Part shown: piece by piece, positions 1-7,962 of the stretch | How the letters are laid out: each line of letters starts with the position of its first letter | How positions within the stretch are numbered: position 1 is the first letter of the stretch | DNA from: Syntrophaceae bacterium UBA2188 | GTDB lineage: Bacteria; Desulfobacterota; BSN033; UBA1163 | Assembly: GCA_002327985.1 (NCBI GenBank) | Contig: DCVM01000181.1 | Location: 1-64,000 of the forward strand | Direction of reading: 5' to 3' | DNA length: 64,000 bases | The notes under the pieces: generated by a model | Databases searched by the model: none | The model's input: only the letters and a program-made list of their open reading frames with translations | What the model was told of the DNA's origin: nothing | Program-made: the position numbers and the translations under genes

Positions 1-2
1 TG

Positions 3-242
3 GAGAAAATAGGACGTGATGAATGGCGTAGGAAGCCTTTAGAAGAGCGACATAGGTTGGAAATTGAGTGCATAGAAGAATATTTTGATTTGTCAAAAAT
101 ATCGAAAGAAGAATTAGAGACCATTGCAGACTATTTGGAAGACAAAAACTACCACGGCCCAACAAATTATCTAAGGAAGATTGCTGGCCTTCCATACTGG
201 GATTTTTCCAAAAGAGAAATGCTTTATCCAGAAGGGGATTGA
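3..242 (+). CDS. Hypothetical protein, 5' end cut off by window edge
   Basis: The frame is open from base 3 and ends at TGA 240-242, so the gene begins left of the window; an apparent TTG at 57 has no clear ribosome site and is not needed as a start. The visible 79 residues are rich in Glu, Lys and Tyr and mostly helical in character, and end in LYPEGD. I do not recognise the family. The position in the mobile element next to a recombinase suggests an accessory gene. Confidence 0.5.
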   Translation, partial: EKIGRDEWRRKPLEERHRLEIECIEEYFDLSKISKEELETIADYLEDKNYHGPTNYLRKIAGLPYWDFSKREMLYPEGD

Positions 243-243
243 A

Positions 244-339
244 ATGAAAGAGAAGAGCAAAAAAGGGAGTATCTCCATAGCCCTATTTACCCGGCAAGGG
301 TTAGACATAGGGAAGGATATTAACTCTTCCCAGAAGTGA
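244..339 (+). CDS. Possible 31-residue small protein
   Basis: An ATG one base after the upstream stop opens a 31-codon frame ending at TGA 337-339. The upstream GAAGGGGATTGAA could act as a ribosome site. The last codons overlap an inverted repeat (329-346). There is no recognisable family, and it may be spurious. Confidence 0.2.
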   Translation: MKEKSKKGSISIALFTRQGLDIGKDINSSQK

Positions 340-346
340 TTCTGGG
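329..346. repeat. Perfect 7-bp inverted repeat upstream of the serine recombinase
   Basis: CCCAGAA-GTGA-TTCTGGG, with no following T-run. It sits 37 bases before the recombinase start. It could be an mRNA hairpin, an operator or part of a recombination site; the sequence does not decide between these. Confidence 0.4.
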
Positions 347-382
347 CTCATTCGTAAGGCAAAATGTGTCAACGGAGGCTAA

Positions 383-973
383 ATGAAACCTGAAAAGGTA
401 GGGATTTATGCGAGGGTGAGCACCTCGGACAAGGGACAGGATGTCGAACTCCAGCTCTGCGATTTACGAACCTATGCCGATGCGAGAGGATGGGAGGTGT
501 TCAAGGAGTATGTGGATGTTGGGCAGTCTGGCTCTAAAGAACAAAGACCTGCCTTCAACCAGTTAATGGAAGATGCCCGGAAACGAAAGATTGACATCAT
601 TCTTGTTTGGAGACTGGATAGGTTCGGGAGGTCGCTGAAGCACCTTATTGTCTCATTAGACGAACTCAAGACTTTAGGGCTAGGCTTCGTTTCATTCAAG
701 GAGTCCATTGACTTCACTACTGCAACTGGAAGGCTGATGCTTCACCTACTGGGAGCGTTCGCAGAATTTGAGAAAGAAATAATCCGTGAACGTGTGAAAG
801 CAGGTGTAGCTCATGCACGGGCTAAAGGGAAAAGGCTGGGTAGGCGTCCATTAATTGACGAGAGGCTTTTAGGGACAATTAAGGATAGGAGAGATAAGGG
901 AATATCCATCAGGGGTATTTCAAAAGAACTGGGTGTCTCTAAATCTCTTGTCCATAAATCCCTACAAATTTGA
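383..973 (+). CDS. Serine recombinase (resolvase/invertase family)
   Basis: This 196-residue small serine recombinase performs site-specific DNA strand exchange through a phosphoserine intermediate. The N-terminal catalytic domain has the YARVST motif with nucleophile Ser13 and the WRLDRFGRS motif (about 76-84) with its conserved arginines. The GAFAEFEKEIIRERV helix (about 124-138) leads to the C-terminal HTH (about 165-192). Length matches Tn3-type resolvases and invertases, not the large phage integrases. GGAGG seven bases upstream supports the ATG at 383. No transposase gene is next to it, so it may serve dimer resolution of the element, inversion of a segment, or be left over from another transposon. 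Confidence 0.95.
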   Translation: MKPEKVGIYARVSTSDKGQDVELQLCDLRTYADARGWEVFKEYVDVGQSGSKEQRPAFNQLMEDARKRKIDIILVWRLDRFGRSLKHLIVSLDELKTLGLGFVSFKESIDFTTATGRLMLHLLGAFAEFEKEIIRERVKAGVAHARAKGKRLGRRPLIDERLLGTIKDRRDKGISIRGISKELGVSKSLVHKSLQI

Positions 974-1068
974 GGGGGAAATCCTTTGTATTTTCAATAG
1001 CCAAATTCCTAAAAATAGGTGTCCCGAATTCATCTGTTTTATGGACAGAGTGAAAGGACAGTAAGCTA

Positions 1069-1425
1069 ATGTGGATATTCACGCAGAAGGGATTTTTATC
1101 AATCGTTAGGCACACGGACAAGTCTAATATCCTTATTGTGAGAAGTAGATTTCGAGGGCACATTGAGAAGATATTTCCCAATGCTCACGTCATAGAGGAT
1201 GCTACAAGAGATTATAGATACAGATCAGAGCTACCAGCTAAGGAAGTTTCTAAAGTGATTGCAAGGCTGGTATCCGAAATAGATTATGGAAACTTCAAGA
1301 ACTCTCTGGGTATGAACGATGAAAGATATTTTGAATCCTGTGTTGAGGTTTATAATACCGTGGCAAGGAATTCTGAAACCAATATCTTTGGCAATGGCGA
1401 CAGGAGGGAATCTAATGAAGGATGA
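1069..1425 (+). CDS. Conserved hypothetical protein
   Basis: A 118-residue protein with a compact N-terminal part (MWIFTQKGFLSIVRH, then LIVRSRFRGHIE) that looks like a small alpha/beta domain; similar short proteins starting MW.FT..GF.S.VRH occur in many bacteria, but I cannot name a function. AGGA lies about ten bases upstream of the ATG. Its last codons overlap the start of the next gene at 1415, so the two are probably translated together. Confidence 0.6.
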   Translation: MWIFTQKGFLSIVRHTDKSNILIVRSRFRGHIEKIFPNAHVIEDATRDYRYRSELPAKEVSKVIARLVSEIDYGNFKNSLGMNDERYFESCVEVYNTVARNSETNIFGNGDRRESNEG

Positions 1426-1687
1426 TAAGGCAAAGGATAAGCCTAACAGCGTGGAAGATGTTTTTCAGGAGGCTTTTAACAGTATGTGTTCAGCACTTGA
1501 CAAGTTTGGACCCGACGAGGTTTTGCAAATCCTGATAGCCAATTCACGCAACGACACAATTTGTCGTGATTTACTGCTTAGATTCCCCGTAACCGTCGCT
1601 TTTGGAAATTTTCTAAGCACCTTGCCGGTAATTAAGGTCAACAAGCGAACTTTGAAACGGCTCGAGAAAACTCGTTGCCTTCTATGA
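1415..1687 (+). CDS. Hypothetical protein, translationally coupled to the preceding gene
   Basis: The start at 1415 is chosen because AGGAGGG lies at 1403-1409, five bases before it; longer starts in the same frame lie deep inside the upstream gene. The 90-residue product begins MKDDKAKDKPN, is helical in the middle and basic at the C-terminus. It overlaps the upstream gene by 11 bases. The family is not recognised. Confidence 0.55.
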   Translation: MKDDKAKDKPNSVEDVFQEAFNSMCSALDKFGPDEVLQILIANSRNDTICRDLLLRFPVTVAFGNFLSTLPVIKVNKRTLKRLEKTRCLL

Positions 1688-1835
1688 TGAATGACCTTTC
1701 AAATGCAAACTCAATGACCTTTGCCTCCCCTTAACAAAAATCTCCCTAAACCCCCACAAAGATAGTTTTCACAACCTCATTTTTAGTATTTACAGGTCAT
1801 GATGAAAGGTGTAGACTCCTTCCTGTAATGTGCTC

Positions 1836-1864
1836 TTTCATATTTTTAAGAAAAGGTGTATATT
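1836..1864 (+). promoter_or_regulatory. Possible sigma70-type promoter for the secreted protein gene
   Basis: TTTCAT (1836-1841), a 17-base spacer and TATATT (1859-1864), about 30 bases before the ATG at 1895. The -10 is good and the -35 is weak. Confidence 0.35.
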
Positions 1865-1894
1865 ACAATCCGTATTTCACGAACGGGAGGGGAA

Positions 1895-2431
1895 ATGAGA
1901 AAGATTTTATTCATTACTTTACTGGTTACTATTGGCCTGACTATTGAAGCTACTGGAGCAGACTGGAAATTGTATTTTGAAAGTAAAGAGGTTTTACCGC
2001 CTTTGTCCGCTTATCCTGAGTTTGCTCGTATTTTCTTTGATGAGAGTAGATTTCAAGCGGGGTCTCGAACACCTTATTATTGTGATATGAGTAGTATAGT
2101 TCGGTCCGGGAATATTGTTAGGGCATGGATTAAGGTTGTAATGATACCCAAAAAATATAACTCAAGCCAAATTTTAATCCATCCCATGATGGACCGAATA
2201 GCGGGCCAAGGTGAAAAATCAATAAAGACGTTTATCTCAGCGAGTACTACTGAGGAGATTCTTTATTACTACGAAATTAATTGTGTAGAGAGGTCTTATC
2301 GCAAGTTGAATATGCGGGAGCTTGATAGGGACGGTAATACTGTGTGGGGGACTGTAAAACTCGATTCAGAGCTAAAATTTATCGAACCGGATTCAGAGAT
2401 GGAGAAGCTCTATATTTTTTTGTGTAGGTAG
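1895..2431 (+). CDS. Secreted protein resembling the surface-adhesin E family
   Basis: The ATG at 1895 is preceded by GGGAGGGG, so the longer frame from 1856 is not used. The 178-residue product starts with a clear signal peptide (MRKILFITLLVTIGLTI, cut near EATGA). The mature part begins DWKLYFES and contains YYCDMSSIVRSGNIVRAW and a later INCVERSYRKL block with one Cys in each half. This spacing of Trp, Asp, Cys and Arg resembles the Adhesin_E domain (PF16747) found in many small exported bacterial proteins, whose general role is unknown. It is probably co-transcribed with the nuclease-like gene eight bases downstream. The family call rests on pattern memory only. Confidence 0.65.
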   Translation: MRKILFITLLVTIGLTIEATGADWKLYFESKEVLPPLSAYPEFARIFFDESRFQAGSRTPYYCDMSSIVRSGNIVRAWIKVVMIPKKYNSSQILIHPMMDRIAGQGEKSIKTFISASTTEEILYYYEINCVERSYRKLNMRELDRDGNTVWGTVKLDSELKFIEPDSEMEKLYIFLCR

Positions 2432-2438
2432 GCTTATT

Positions 2439-2945
2439 ATGTCTGTCGTGAAGAGAAAGAGATTGGAAGATTCAATTTTCGAAGCACTCAAATTGCTGCT
2501 TAAAAAGGATAACGTAATAATAAAAAACTCGACCAAAGAAGAATGCATAAACCATAAATTTGCCATGTATTTAGAAAACATTCTTAAAAGAGATAATATT
2601 TTACTCAGCTCTACTGTTGCATGGGATGTTGACATCGAATACGATAAATATAAGGAAGGCGAAAAAAAGGATTCCCAAGGCCGGAAGATTCGTCCAGATA
2701 TTATCGTTCATCAAAGAGAGAGTGGAAATAGGAACAATTTTATAATTATTGAAGCAAAAAAGGATTATCCGAGAAAAAATGATGTGGACAAAGTAAATGA
2801 CTTAGTGAAAAGTGCACGCTATCAGTATATTCTGGGAGTATTGATATCTTATCTACCCAATAAAAATTATGCAAAAATAAAATTCAAAAAAGACAATGGA
2901 TGGGAAGAATTCAAAATAGATAAAAAGACTTTAATAATTTTATAA
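2439..2945 (+). CDS. PD-(D/E)XK nuclease-like protein
   Basis: A 168-residue protein with the core layout of the PD-(D/E)XK nuclease fold: a helical N-terminus, then RPDIIV with Asp87 and a strand FIIIEAKKD with Glu105 and Lys107, followed by helix and strand. These are the expected metal-binding and catalytic positions. It is too short to carry a separate recognition or helicase domain. Such stand-alone proteins occur in restriction, anti-phage and DNA-repair settings on mobile elements; no methylase gene is beside it, so restriction-modification is not supported. Its target is unknown. Confidence 0.6.
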   Translation: MSVVKRKRLEDSIFEALKLLLKKDNVIIKNSTKEECINHKFAMYLENILKRDNILLSSTVAWDVDIEYDKYKEGEKKDSQGRKIRPDIIVHQRESGNRNNFIIIEAKKDYPRKNDVDKVNDLVKSARYQYILGVLISYLPNKNYAKIKFKKDNGWEEFKIDKKTLIIL

Positions 2946-3300
2946 CCATTCATTATGCACAGCGGTTGACTTAATAGAACGGGGCAACATCAAGCTCTTT
3001 GCGATCCAGGATGCGCCGGGCGACCCTAAGATTTGAATCCTTATTTTCGAGTTTGGTCGGAATTTGTCTTTTTCTCGGCTGAATTTGCTTCCAGACTTTC
3101 AAATGCAAATCGATAAATTTTGGTGCGGCCTGGCATTCACTCTTTGTAGGTGTACTCGTCAAAAAACCTTTAATGCCTTCGCATCTTCGTTGCCCGACTC
3201 GCAAGGTAGGTTTTTCTAGTACTCCCTACCCTTACCTTCTGACTCCCTAACTTATCAATATCTCATTAAATAAACTGACATTTTAGCGAAAACGTAACAA
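2946..3300. other. 355-base gap between convergent genes
   Basis: The genes on both sides converge into this stretch. A 77-codon minus-strand frame (2971-3204) lacks a ribosome site and has a composition more like non-coding DNA or an eroded gene. I see no convincing tRNA, terminator or repeat. Between about 3000 and 3060 it is more GC-rich than its surroundings. Confidence 0.4.
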
Positions 3301-4092
3301 TTATTGTCCAGTTTTATACCCAATGTCCAGCGGCGGAATCCCGTTGTGCTCAACCCCGTCAAGAAGTCGGTCGGGGTGTCTTGCTTTACCTCCTGTGTGA
3401 GACAAGTAAAAAGGGATTCCCCTGCTCGAACACATGTCACGAACATTTCTAGCCCATTGAGGATCAAACGGTCTGGGTTCAACTTCGTTGCAACCCGTTT
3501 CTCCCGATGCAATCAACCATCCGAAGCCGTCGATATGCTCGGCAAGTTCAGGCATCGAATCTTCTAGCATTGGGGCTAAGTCGAGCCATCTGAGCACACA
3601 AGGTATCTTTCTCAAATCGTCAAGGCGTGGCAGATACTTCTTCAATTCGGCACCGGTTCCCAGCCAGACATTTTTGTAACCGTTGCCCCAATCCGCCGGA
3701 AGTCGCTCTGCAATCAAGTGTGTTCTTTTGCTTGCCAGCTGCCAGATGAGATTGGGTGTTTCACGAATGAGTGCCCATGCGTCGTCTCGCCATGCGTCGG
3801 CTTCGCGCAAGAAGAAATCCGAATAGGAACAGGCAAAAACGCTCTTGTACTCCCCCGCCCTCTCCGCTTCCTTCTGCCATCTGCGCGGGTCTTTCCAAGT
3901 CGTAGTGCATAGCCTCACGTTTTCGGGGTCTATGGTTCTTCCTTTTTGCTCAATGAACATGTAGCAGTTTTTGCAACCTTCGCTGAACCTGTGGCAGCCG
4001 ATCCAGAAATTGAAAGGCTCGTCGTGCGAACCGTACTTGAATTTCTGCGAGACCCGATTCCATTTTTTCTTTTCTTTTTGGTTCGTTTTCAT
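3301..4092 (-). CDS. Phage Gp37/Gp68 family protein (DUF5131)
   Basis: This 263-residue protein belongs to the Gp37/Gp68 family (PF07505). The diagnostic segment is near the N-terminus: FNFWIGCHRFSEGCKNCY, with Cys33, Cys40 and Cys43, a CX6CXXC arrangement like a three-cysteine Fe-S or metal site. Later blocks (WQLASKRTHL, NVWLGT, WLIASGETG) fit the TIM-barrel-like pattern of the family. Members are common in phages and islands, often beside a three-Cys-motif partner protein; no such partner is seen here. The biochemical role is unknown. AGGAGGAAAAA just before the ATG supports the start. Confidence 0.8.
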   Translation of the reverse strand: MKTNQKEKKKWNRVSQKFKYGSHDEPFNFWIGCHRFSEGCKNCYMFIEQKGRTIDPENVRLCTTTWKDPRRWQKEAERAGEYKSVFACSYSDFFLREADAWRDDAWALIRETPNLIWQLASKRTHLIAERLPADWGNGYKNVWLGTGAELKKYLPRLDDLRKIPCVLRWLDLAPMLEDSMPELAEHIDGFGWLIASGETGCNEVEPRPFDPQWARNVRDMCSSRGIPFYLSHTGGKARHPDRLLDGVEHNGIPPLDIGYKTGQ

Positions 4093-4146
4093 TTTTTCCT
4101 CCTGATAATGAATTTTTTGGTGAGATTTCGTATCGTCCCTAAACCC

Positions 4147-4174
4147 TCAGGAAATTTTCCCTGAAGGTTCGTAA
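4147..4174. repeat. Dispersed palindromic motif, copy 1
   Basis: TCAGGAAATTTTCCCTGAA followed by GGTTCGTAA. The first part is an imperfect dyad. A near-identical copy lies at 9609-9637. Here it falls in the intergenic region upstream of the DUF5131 gene and of the excisionase-like gene, so an operator or recombination-accessory site is possible. Confidence 0.5.
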
Positions 4175-4336
4175 AACCGTAGAAGAAAAGCTCGTTTCCT
4201 TCGTTCATTATAATTTTTATAAAAAACTTTTCTCTTTTTACTGTTCGTAAAAAAATAAAAATTAGATGGGTCTTTATATACTTTCTAAATAAGCGAGAAG
4301 AACCTAACGGATACGATTTCGCTAAAGGAGGAAAGA

Positions 4337-4543
4337 ATGGACGGGATTTTTTTAAGTGTTGAAGAGGCGTCCGAGTATTTAGGCATCAAGAAACCGACTC
4401 TGTATGCGTGGGCTAAATGCGGGAAGATCCCCCATTATAGGCTTAACAGTCTATTGCGATTCAAAAAGGGTGATCTTGATCATTGGATAGAGGGAAGAAA
4501 AAGGGAACTTCTCGATACAGAGAATAGAAAAGGAGAGATTTAA
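4337..4543 (+). CDS. Excisionase-like / AlpA-type HTH protein
   Basis: A 68-residue protein made almost wholly of a MerR-like winged HTH of the HTH_17 type: FLSVEEASEYLGIKKPTLYAW, then KIPHYR, then LRFKKGDLDHWI. These small proteins act as recombination directionality factors (Xis) or as AlpA-like regulators in integrative elements. Strong ribosome site AAAGGAGGAAAG just before the ATG. It is transcribed away from the DUF5131 gene across a 244-base AT-rich region. Partner of the integrase is the likely role; a plain transcription factor is the alternative. Confidence 0.8.
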   Translation: MDGIFLSVEEASEYLGIKKPTLYAWAKCGKIPHYRLNSLLRFKKGDLDHWIEGRKRELLDTENRKGEI

Positions 4544-4753
4544 GAGGTCATTTGTCTTTAACCTCTACCAGCTGCATCGAAAAAAAGGAACTTGAGCCAT
4601 AGATGCTACACTAAAAGAAATAAAAACTTCAAGTGGTTAAGACAGGCTGCGCAAGGGACGTTTTTACTGGTTTTTCATACATATGACTTGTTTTAGGTGA
4701 TAGATAGGAATTCTATAATAGAGCGTCTTCTCTCCATTCCGTAATGACGATGG

Positions 4754-5137
4754 TTAGATTTTTATTCTCCTAAATCTCGCCTCGACGTATGGGTTGCGTT
4801 TATCTATTCGTTCACCCCTGGGCAAGTCTCCTGTCTCTACAGCTCTCTCAAATCTCTCCTGCTCTTCCCTCTGTCTGTAGCACTCTTCCCTAAATCGTCG
4901 AAGTACTACGCGAGCTCGTTCCCGTTCGCCTACCCATCCAGCAAGCTCAAGCATTATCTGGCGGAACCATTCGATTGATTCGTTTTCATCTCCAATCAAA
5001 TCGAGCAGGTGGTATTTTCCGAGGAGTCGGCGGAATTCCAGTCGATCTTTAATCAGAGTGTCCATTAAAGTTCCATCAAAATTATTCAGATTGTTGATTG
5101 TTCGGAATAAACAGGCCATCATATAAAAACCCCCCAT
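4754..5137 (-). CDS. Hypothetical protein downstream of the iteron-like region
   Basis: A 127-residue, Arg/Glu-rich protein; the second half (WVGERERARVVLRRFREECYRQREEQERF) is a charged helix, possibly coiled coil. The ATG at 5137 has no ribosome site. An ATG at 5122 preceded by a G6 run is an equally plausible start, giving 122 residues beginning MMACLF. It lies directly after the repeat cluster at 5231-5466 and reads in the same direction as the replication gene. A role in replication or copy control is only inference from position. Confidence 0.5.
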   Translation of the reverse strand: MGGFYMMACLFRTINNLNNFDGTLMDTLIKDRLEFRRLLGKYHLLDLIGDENESIEWFRQIMLELAGWVGERERARVVLRRFREECYRQREEQERFERAVETGDLPRGERIDKRNPYVEARFRRIKI

Positions 5138-5230
5138 TTTCTTAATTAAAAATAATCAGATATATATACCCTATGGCCTGTAAATCAACTTATTGAAATC
5201 ATTGATTAAGCTATGGCCTATTTATTAGGC

Positions 5231-5466
5231 ACCGATGGAGGGCCGATGTAGTAAGTAAAAATTCCCCGAATTCCTTTGTAATTTCATATGCATCCATTCG
5301 GTGTAGTAATATAAGGTCTATTTTTTTTATTTTTTTATTTAACATATTCTGCATTTTGGTAAAAAGTCACTACATCGACTTGCACCATTAACAAAGCTCA
5401 ATGTTTATAGGGTAATTATAAGGAACCGATGGAGGGAAAATTTTACTACATCGTTTACTACATCGG
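5231..5466. repeat. Iteron-like repeat cluster, candidate replication origin of the element
   Basis: GATGTAGTAA-type units occur at 5243-5254 (plus, CCGATGTAGTAA), 5298-5310 (plus, TCGGTGTAGTAAT), 5369-5378 (minus, with TAGTG), 5443-5453 (minus) and 5455-5466 (minus). The last two are tandem. A second motif, ACCGATGGAGGG, occurs at 5231-5242 and again at 5425-5436. The central part (5310-5350) is a T-rich tract that could melt easily. The cluster lies just beyond the 3' end of the Prim-Pol gene. This is what a Rep-type origin looks like, but function is inferred. Confidence 0.6.
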
Positions 5467-5483
5467 TTTTGCGAGTTGATTCC

Positions 5484-7697
5484 TTATTCATTCTCTATTT
5501 TCCATTTCGGGTTGTAAAAGTATCTAATTGTGTGCTTCCCTCCAGTTAAGGGGATTACATTCTTTTGAATTATTTCATCACTTCTCACCATACCCTGAAC
5601 TGCCAACTCCTTATCTTTCTGTCCTCCCAATTCCCTAAACTGGCTAAACATACGACCTTGGGTTATTCCGGGATTTCTTTTTACGACCCTACGAATTGCA
5701 CTCTCAATCTTTGACATTAGGTTCGTAAATTCCTCCGGTTGATATGCTTCCCTAACTTGCATTTGCCAATCTAACAGGGGAATGATTCTCTCGACCATTT
5801 CAAGGGTGATCACATCCTTCCCTTCAGAGATTGCCATTATCATCAAAAACTTTCTTCCATAAGTATCAACCCGAGTCGTAAAATCATTATCGGGCATTTT
5901 CATATACCAATCTTCAATTCTTTGATAAGCATCCCCGTAACGCCCCCCTTCCCAATCTATTAAATAGGGGGTTGAAACATCCAACGGGAATTTCTCCAGC
6001 ATTTTAAAGAACCTGAATCTCAATCTTATTAACTCTTTTTCAGGTACGCTGTTTGGAGTGAAGCTTTTTCTATTAGCCTCGGCTGGCACAAGCCACAAAC
6101 GATTGGGTAGTCCTATGTTAATAAAACTAGCAGAGAACAATGTTTCCCAAGTTTTAGATGTGCAACAGGCTAACAAGGATAGGGCACAATCGTCTACCCT
6201 ATCAAAATCCGACCCTATCTTAACCGGGTTCTCTAAAAAAGTATCTTCAAATAGGGAAGTAACAGCTTGAAGAAGGTTGCTCCCTTTTATATCGCTCTTC
6301 TGTACAAAGGATCGAAATTCGTCAAAACAGAGAATCATATTCGGTGTTACTTTTAATCTTCTCATTAAACCCTCTGCAGAACCCATCCCATCTTTGTAAG
6401 TTAGATATTTACTGTATATTTTTTTATTTTTTTCATCCCGTTGACTACCTTCACACTCCCATAACAAATCCCTGATTATTTCAATGGATTGTTTCTTGGA
6501 TTCTGATTTTCGGGTTTTCCCAGAAGTCCCAATAAGCACACAATACAACCTTGGTTGAGTTTTTAGTTGTGAAGGTATCAATACCTTCTGAGCATACATA
6601 CTCCCAATTATAGTTGCCCAGTTGAACACCCAAAACTCGTAAGGGCTTTCAAGATAGGTTGAATAAACATCAGCACATTCTTTTATGAGCCCCCGAAACG
6701 TGTCCCTGGGATAAATCAGGTTTAGTTGCCCTACATTCAAATCTTCATTTACAACTATCGTTTCGTCTATCACTTCAACTACAGGAGTTTCAGCTTCAGA
6801 CTCATTAGGTTGCATTGAATGGGGAACGAAAGGTGGCCTGGGTGTGTTATGATAAGCAGAATCCAAACTCCCTTCAGCTTCTTCGTATGTGTATTCGTGG
6901 TCTTTGTTCCGAACCATTCCTACATCTTCTGCATAATCAATCATTATCTTCCCTGCTTCTTCAATGGGAAGTTGCAGGTCATTTAAATATCGAGCCAACT
7001 CATAGCCTTTATCATTCCGGCTCTCACCTTTAAAGAGGACTTTTCTTATCACCCATCTCTTATACCAATCAGCAGAAGTTAGTTTCTGATCAGAGGGGAT
7101 ATCACAAGGTGGGACATCGGAATGAGAATGGACTGTAGTTTTACCATCATTTATATAGGTAACTACTTCCATAAACCTTTCTCGAGTGACAGGTGTTGGG
7201 TTTTCATTCCTGCTCTCATATTCATAGAAACCCCCATTAGGATGTTGGGAAGGTGGGATCAAGGTTTGAACTAGGTTAGCCCTTAACTCAATGGTAGCTG
7301 AATCCAAGTGTTTTTTAATCATAGTCACATCAACCGGGATATTGTCACATATACCATGAAGATGGAATTTCCCGGAACCTGACCTTACAATAGCTCCTGA
7401 CTCAAATTCGGGAAATGAGTCTAGGAAGTCGAGGAAGGCGTCAACATAGTTTGGGCCATCGAAGTCAAGGATGAACCTACCCCGACTCACACACCCTGTG
7501 ACTAAACCTAATTGATGATTTGTATGGGAAAACCATTTAGTGATTTCTTGTTCGGTTGGAACTCTGGTTTGGTAGGGAGTCCATTTAATAATACCATCAG
7601 GACTTTTGCTTCCTTTTTTAATCGGGACTACTGAACAACCTTCTTCTACTAACTTCTTAGCAGCTTGATAGATTTCATCATTGTCTTTTGTCTCCAT
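5484..7697 (-). CDS. Prim-Pol primase/polymerase fused to a P-loop ATPase (element replication protein)
   Basis: The ATG at 7697 is preferred over one at 7703 because GGAGG lies six bases before it and abuts the earlier ATG. The protein is about 737 residues. The N-terminal part (about 10-180) is a bifunctional primase/polymerase domain (PF09250 type) with FILDFDGPN, whose Asp pair near 78 and 80 should bind metal, and SGSGKFHLHG near 106-115. The central part carries GTSGKTRKS (about 390-398), a P-loop that lacks the usual Gly before Lys, and MILCFDEFRSF (about 454-464), a Walker B, giving an ATPase/helicase-like half. A winged-helix tail is likely. This layout is typical of replication proteins of satellites and integrative plasmids. 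It overlaps the upstream small gene by about 20 bases, so coupled translation is likely. Confidence 0.85.
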   Translation of the reverse strand: METKDNDEIYQAAKKLVEEGCSVVPIKKGSKSPDGIIKWTPYQTRVPTEQEITKWFSHTNHQLGLVTGCVSRGRFILDFDGPNYVDAFLDFLDSFPEFESGAIVRSGSGKFHLHGICDNIPVDVTMIKKHLDSATIELRANLVQTLIPPSQHPNGGFYEYESRNENPTPVTRERFMEVVTYINDGKTTVHSHSDVPPCDIPSDQKLTSADWYKRWVIRKVLFKGESRNDKGYELARYLNDLQLPIEEAGKIMIDYAEDVGMVRNKDHEYTYEEAEGSLDSAYHNTPRPPFVPHSMQPNESEAETPVVEVIDETIVVNEDLNVGQLNLIYPRDTFRGLIKECADVYSTYLESPYEFWVFNWATIIGSMYAQKVLIPSQLKTQPRLYCVLIGTSGKTRKSESKKQSIEIIRDLLWECEGSQRDEKNKKIYSKYLTYKDGMGSAEGLMRRLKVTPNMILCFDEFRSFVQKSDIKGSNLLQAVTSLFEDTFLENPVKIGSDFDRVDDCALSLLACCTSKTWETLFSASFINIGLPNRLWLVPAEANRKSFTPNSVPEKELIRLRFRFFKMLEKFPLDVSTPYLIDWEGGRYGDAYQRIEDWYMKMPDNDFTTRVDTYGRKFLMIMAISEGKDVITLEMVERIIPLLDWQMQVREAYQPEEFTNLMSKIESAIRRVVKRNPGITQGRMFSQFRELGGQKDKELAVQGMVRSDEIIQKNVIPLTGGKHTIRYFYNPKWKIENE

Positions 7698-7962
7698 TGT
7701 CATCCTCCATTGTTATATTGCTAAAAATTAAATGTTCGATTGATTCCCTGATATTAGCTGGTACTGATATCAGAGTTTTCCGACGTTTGTTTCCTTCATC
7801 ATCATAAACATTTACTTGAGGGGATGCTACAAAGACTTTCCCAGAACGGTCTTTGACGACTCTCCAATTTCTGGTTATGATGTCCCCAATTTGAATATCA
7901 ATGAGATATTTTAAATTAGGTGAGTAATCAACTTTTTCGATGTTAATAATTTTTATGTCCAT
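7678..7962 (-). CDS. SpoVG-like small protein
   Basis: A 94-residue protein with a pattern close to SpoVG (PF04026): an N-terminal strand-rich part, then NWRVVKDRSGKVFVASPQ, and a C-terminal VPANIRESIEHLIF helix, matching the RVI..NGLFVAMP and R..I.DAVL blocks of SpoVG. SpoVG is a small nucleic-acid-binding regulator in Firmicutes, and homologues occur on mobile elements. GGGAGG upstream of the ATG is good. The gene directly precedes and overlaps the replication gene, suggesting a role in replication or its control. The call is by pattern only. Confidence 0.5.
   Translation of the reverse strand: MDIKIINIEKVDYSPNLKYLIDIQIGDIITRNWRVVKDRSGKVFVASPQVNVYDDEGNKRRKTLISVPANIRESIEHLIFSNITMEDDNGDKRQ

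Noticed and set aside
3005..3050. tRNA-3'-end-like stretch (GATTTGAATCC with nearby GC-rich arm)
   Set aside because: The acceptor, D and anticodon arms do not fold and it does not match the tRNA-Pro end, so it is neither a tRNA nor the missing att site.
2971..3204. 77-codon frame on the minus strand in a gap
   Set aside because: No ribosome site, odd composition and no recognisable motif; treated as non-coding.
4700..4735. TATAAT-containing plus-strand promoter-like sequence
   Set aside because: A good -10 but no -35 at the right distance and no gene on that strand downstream.
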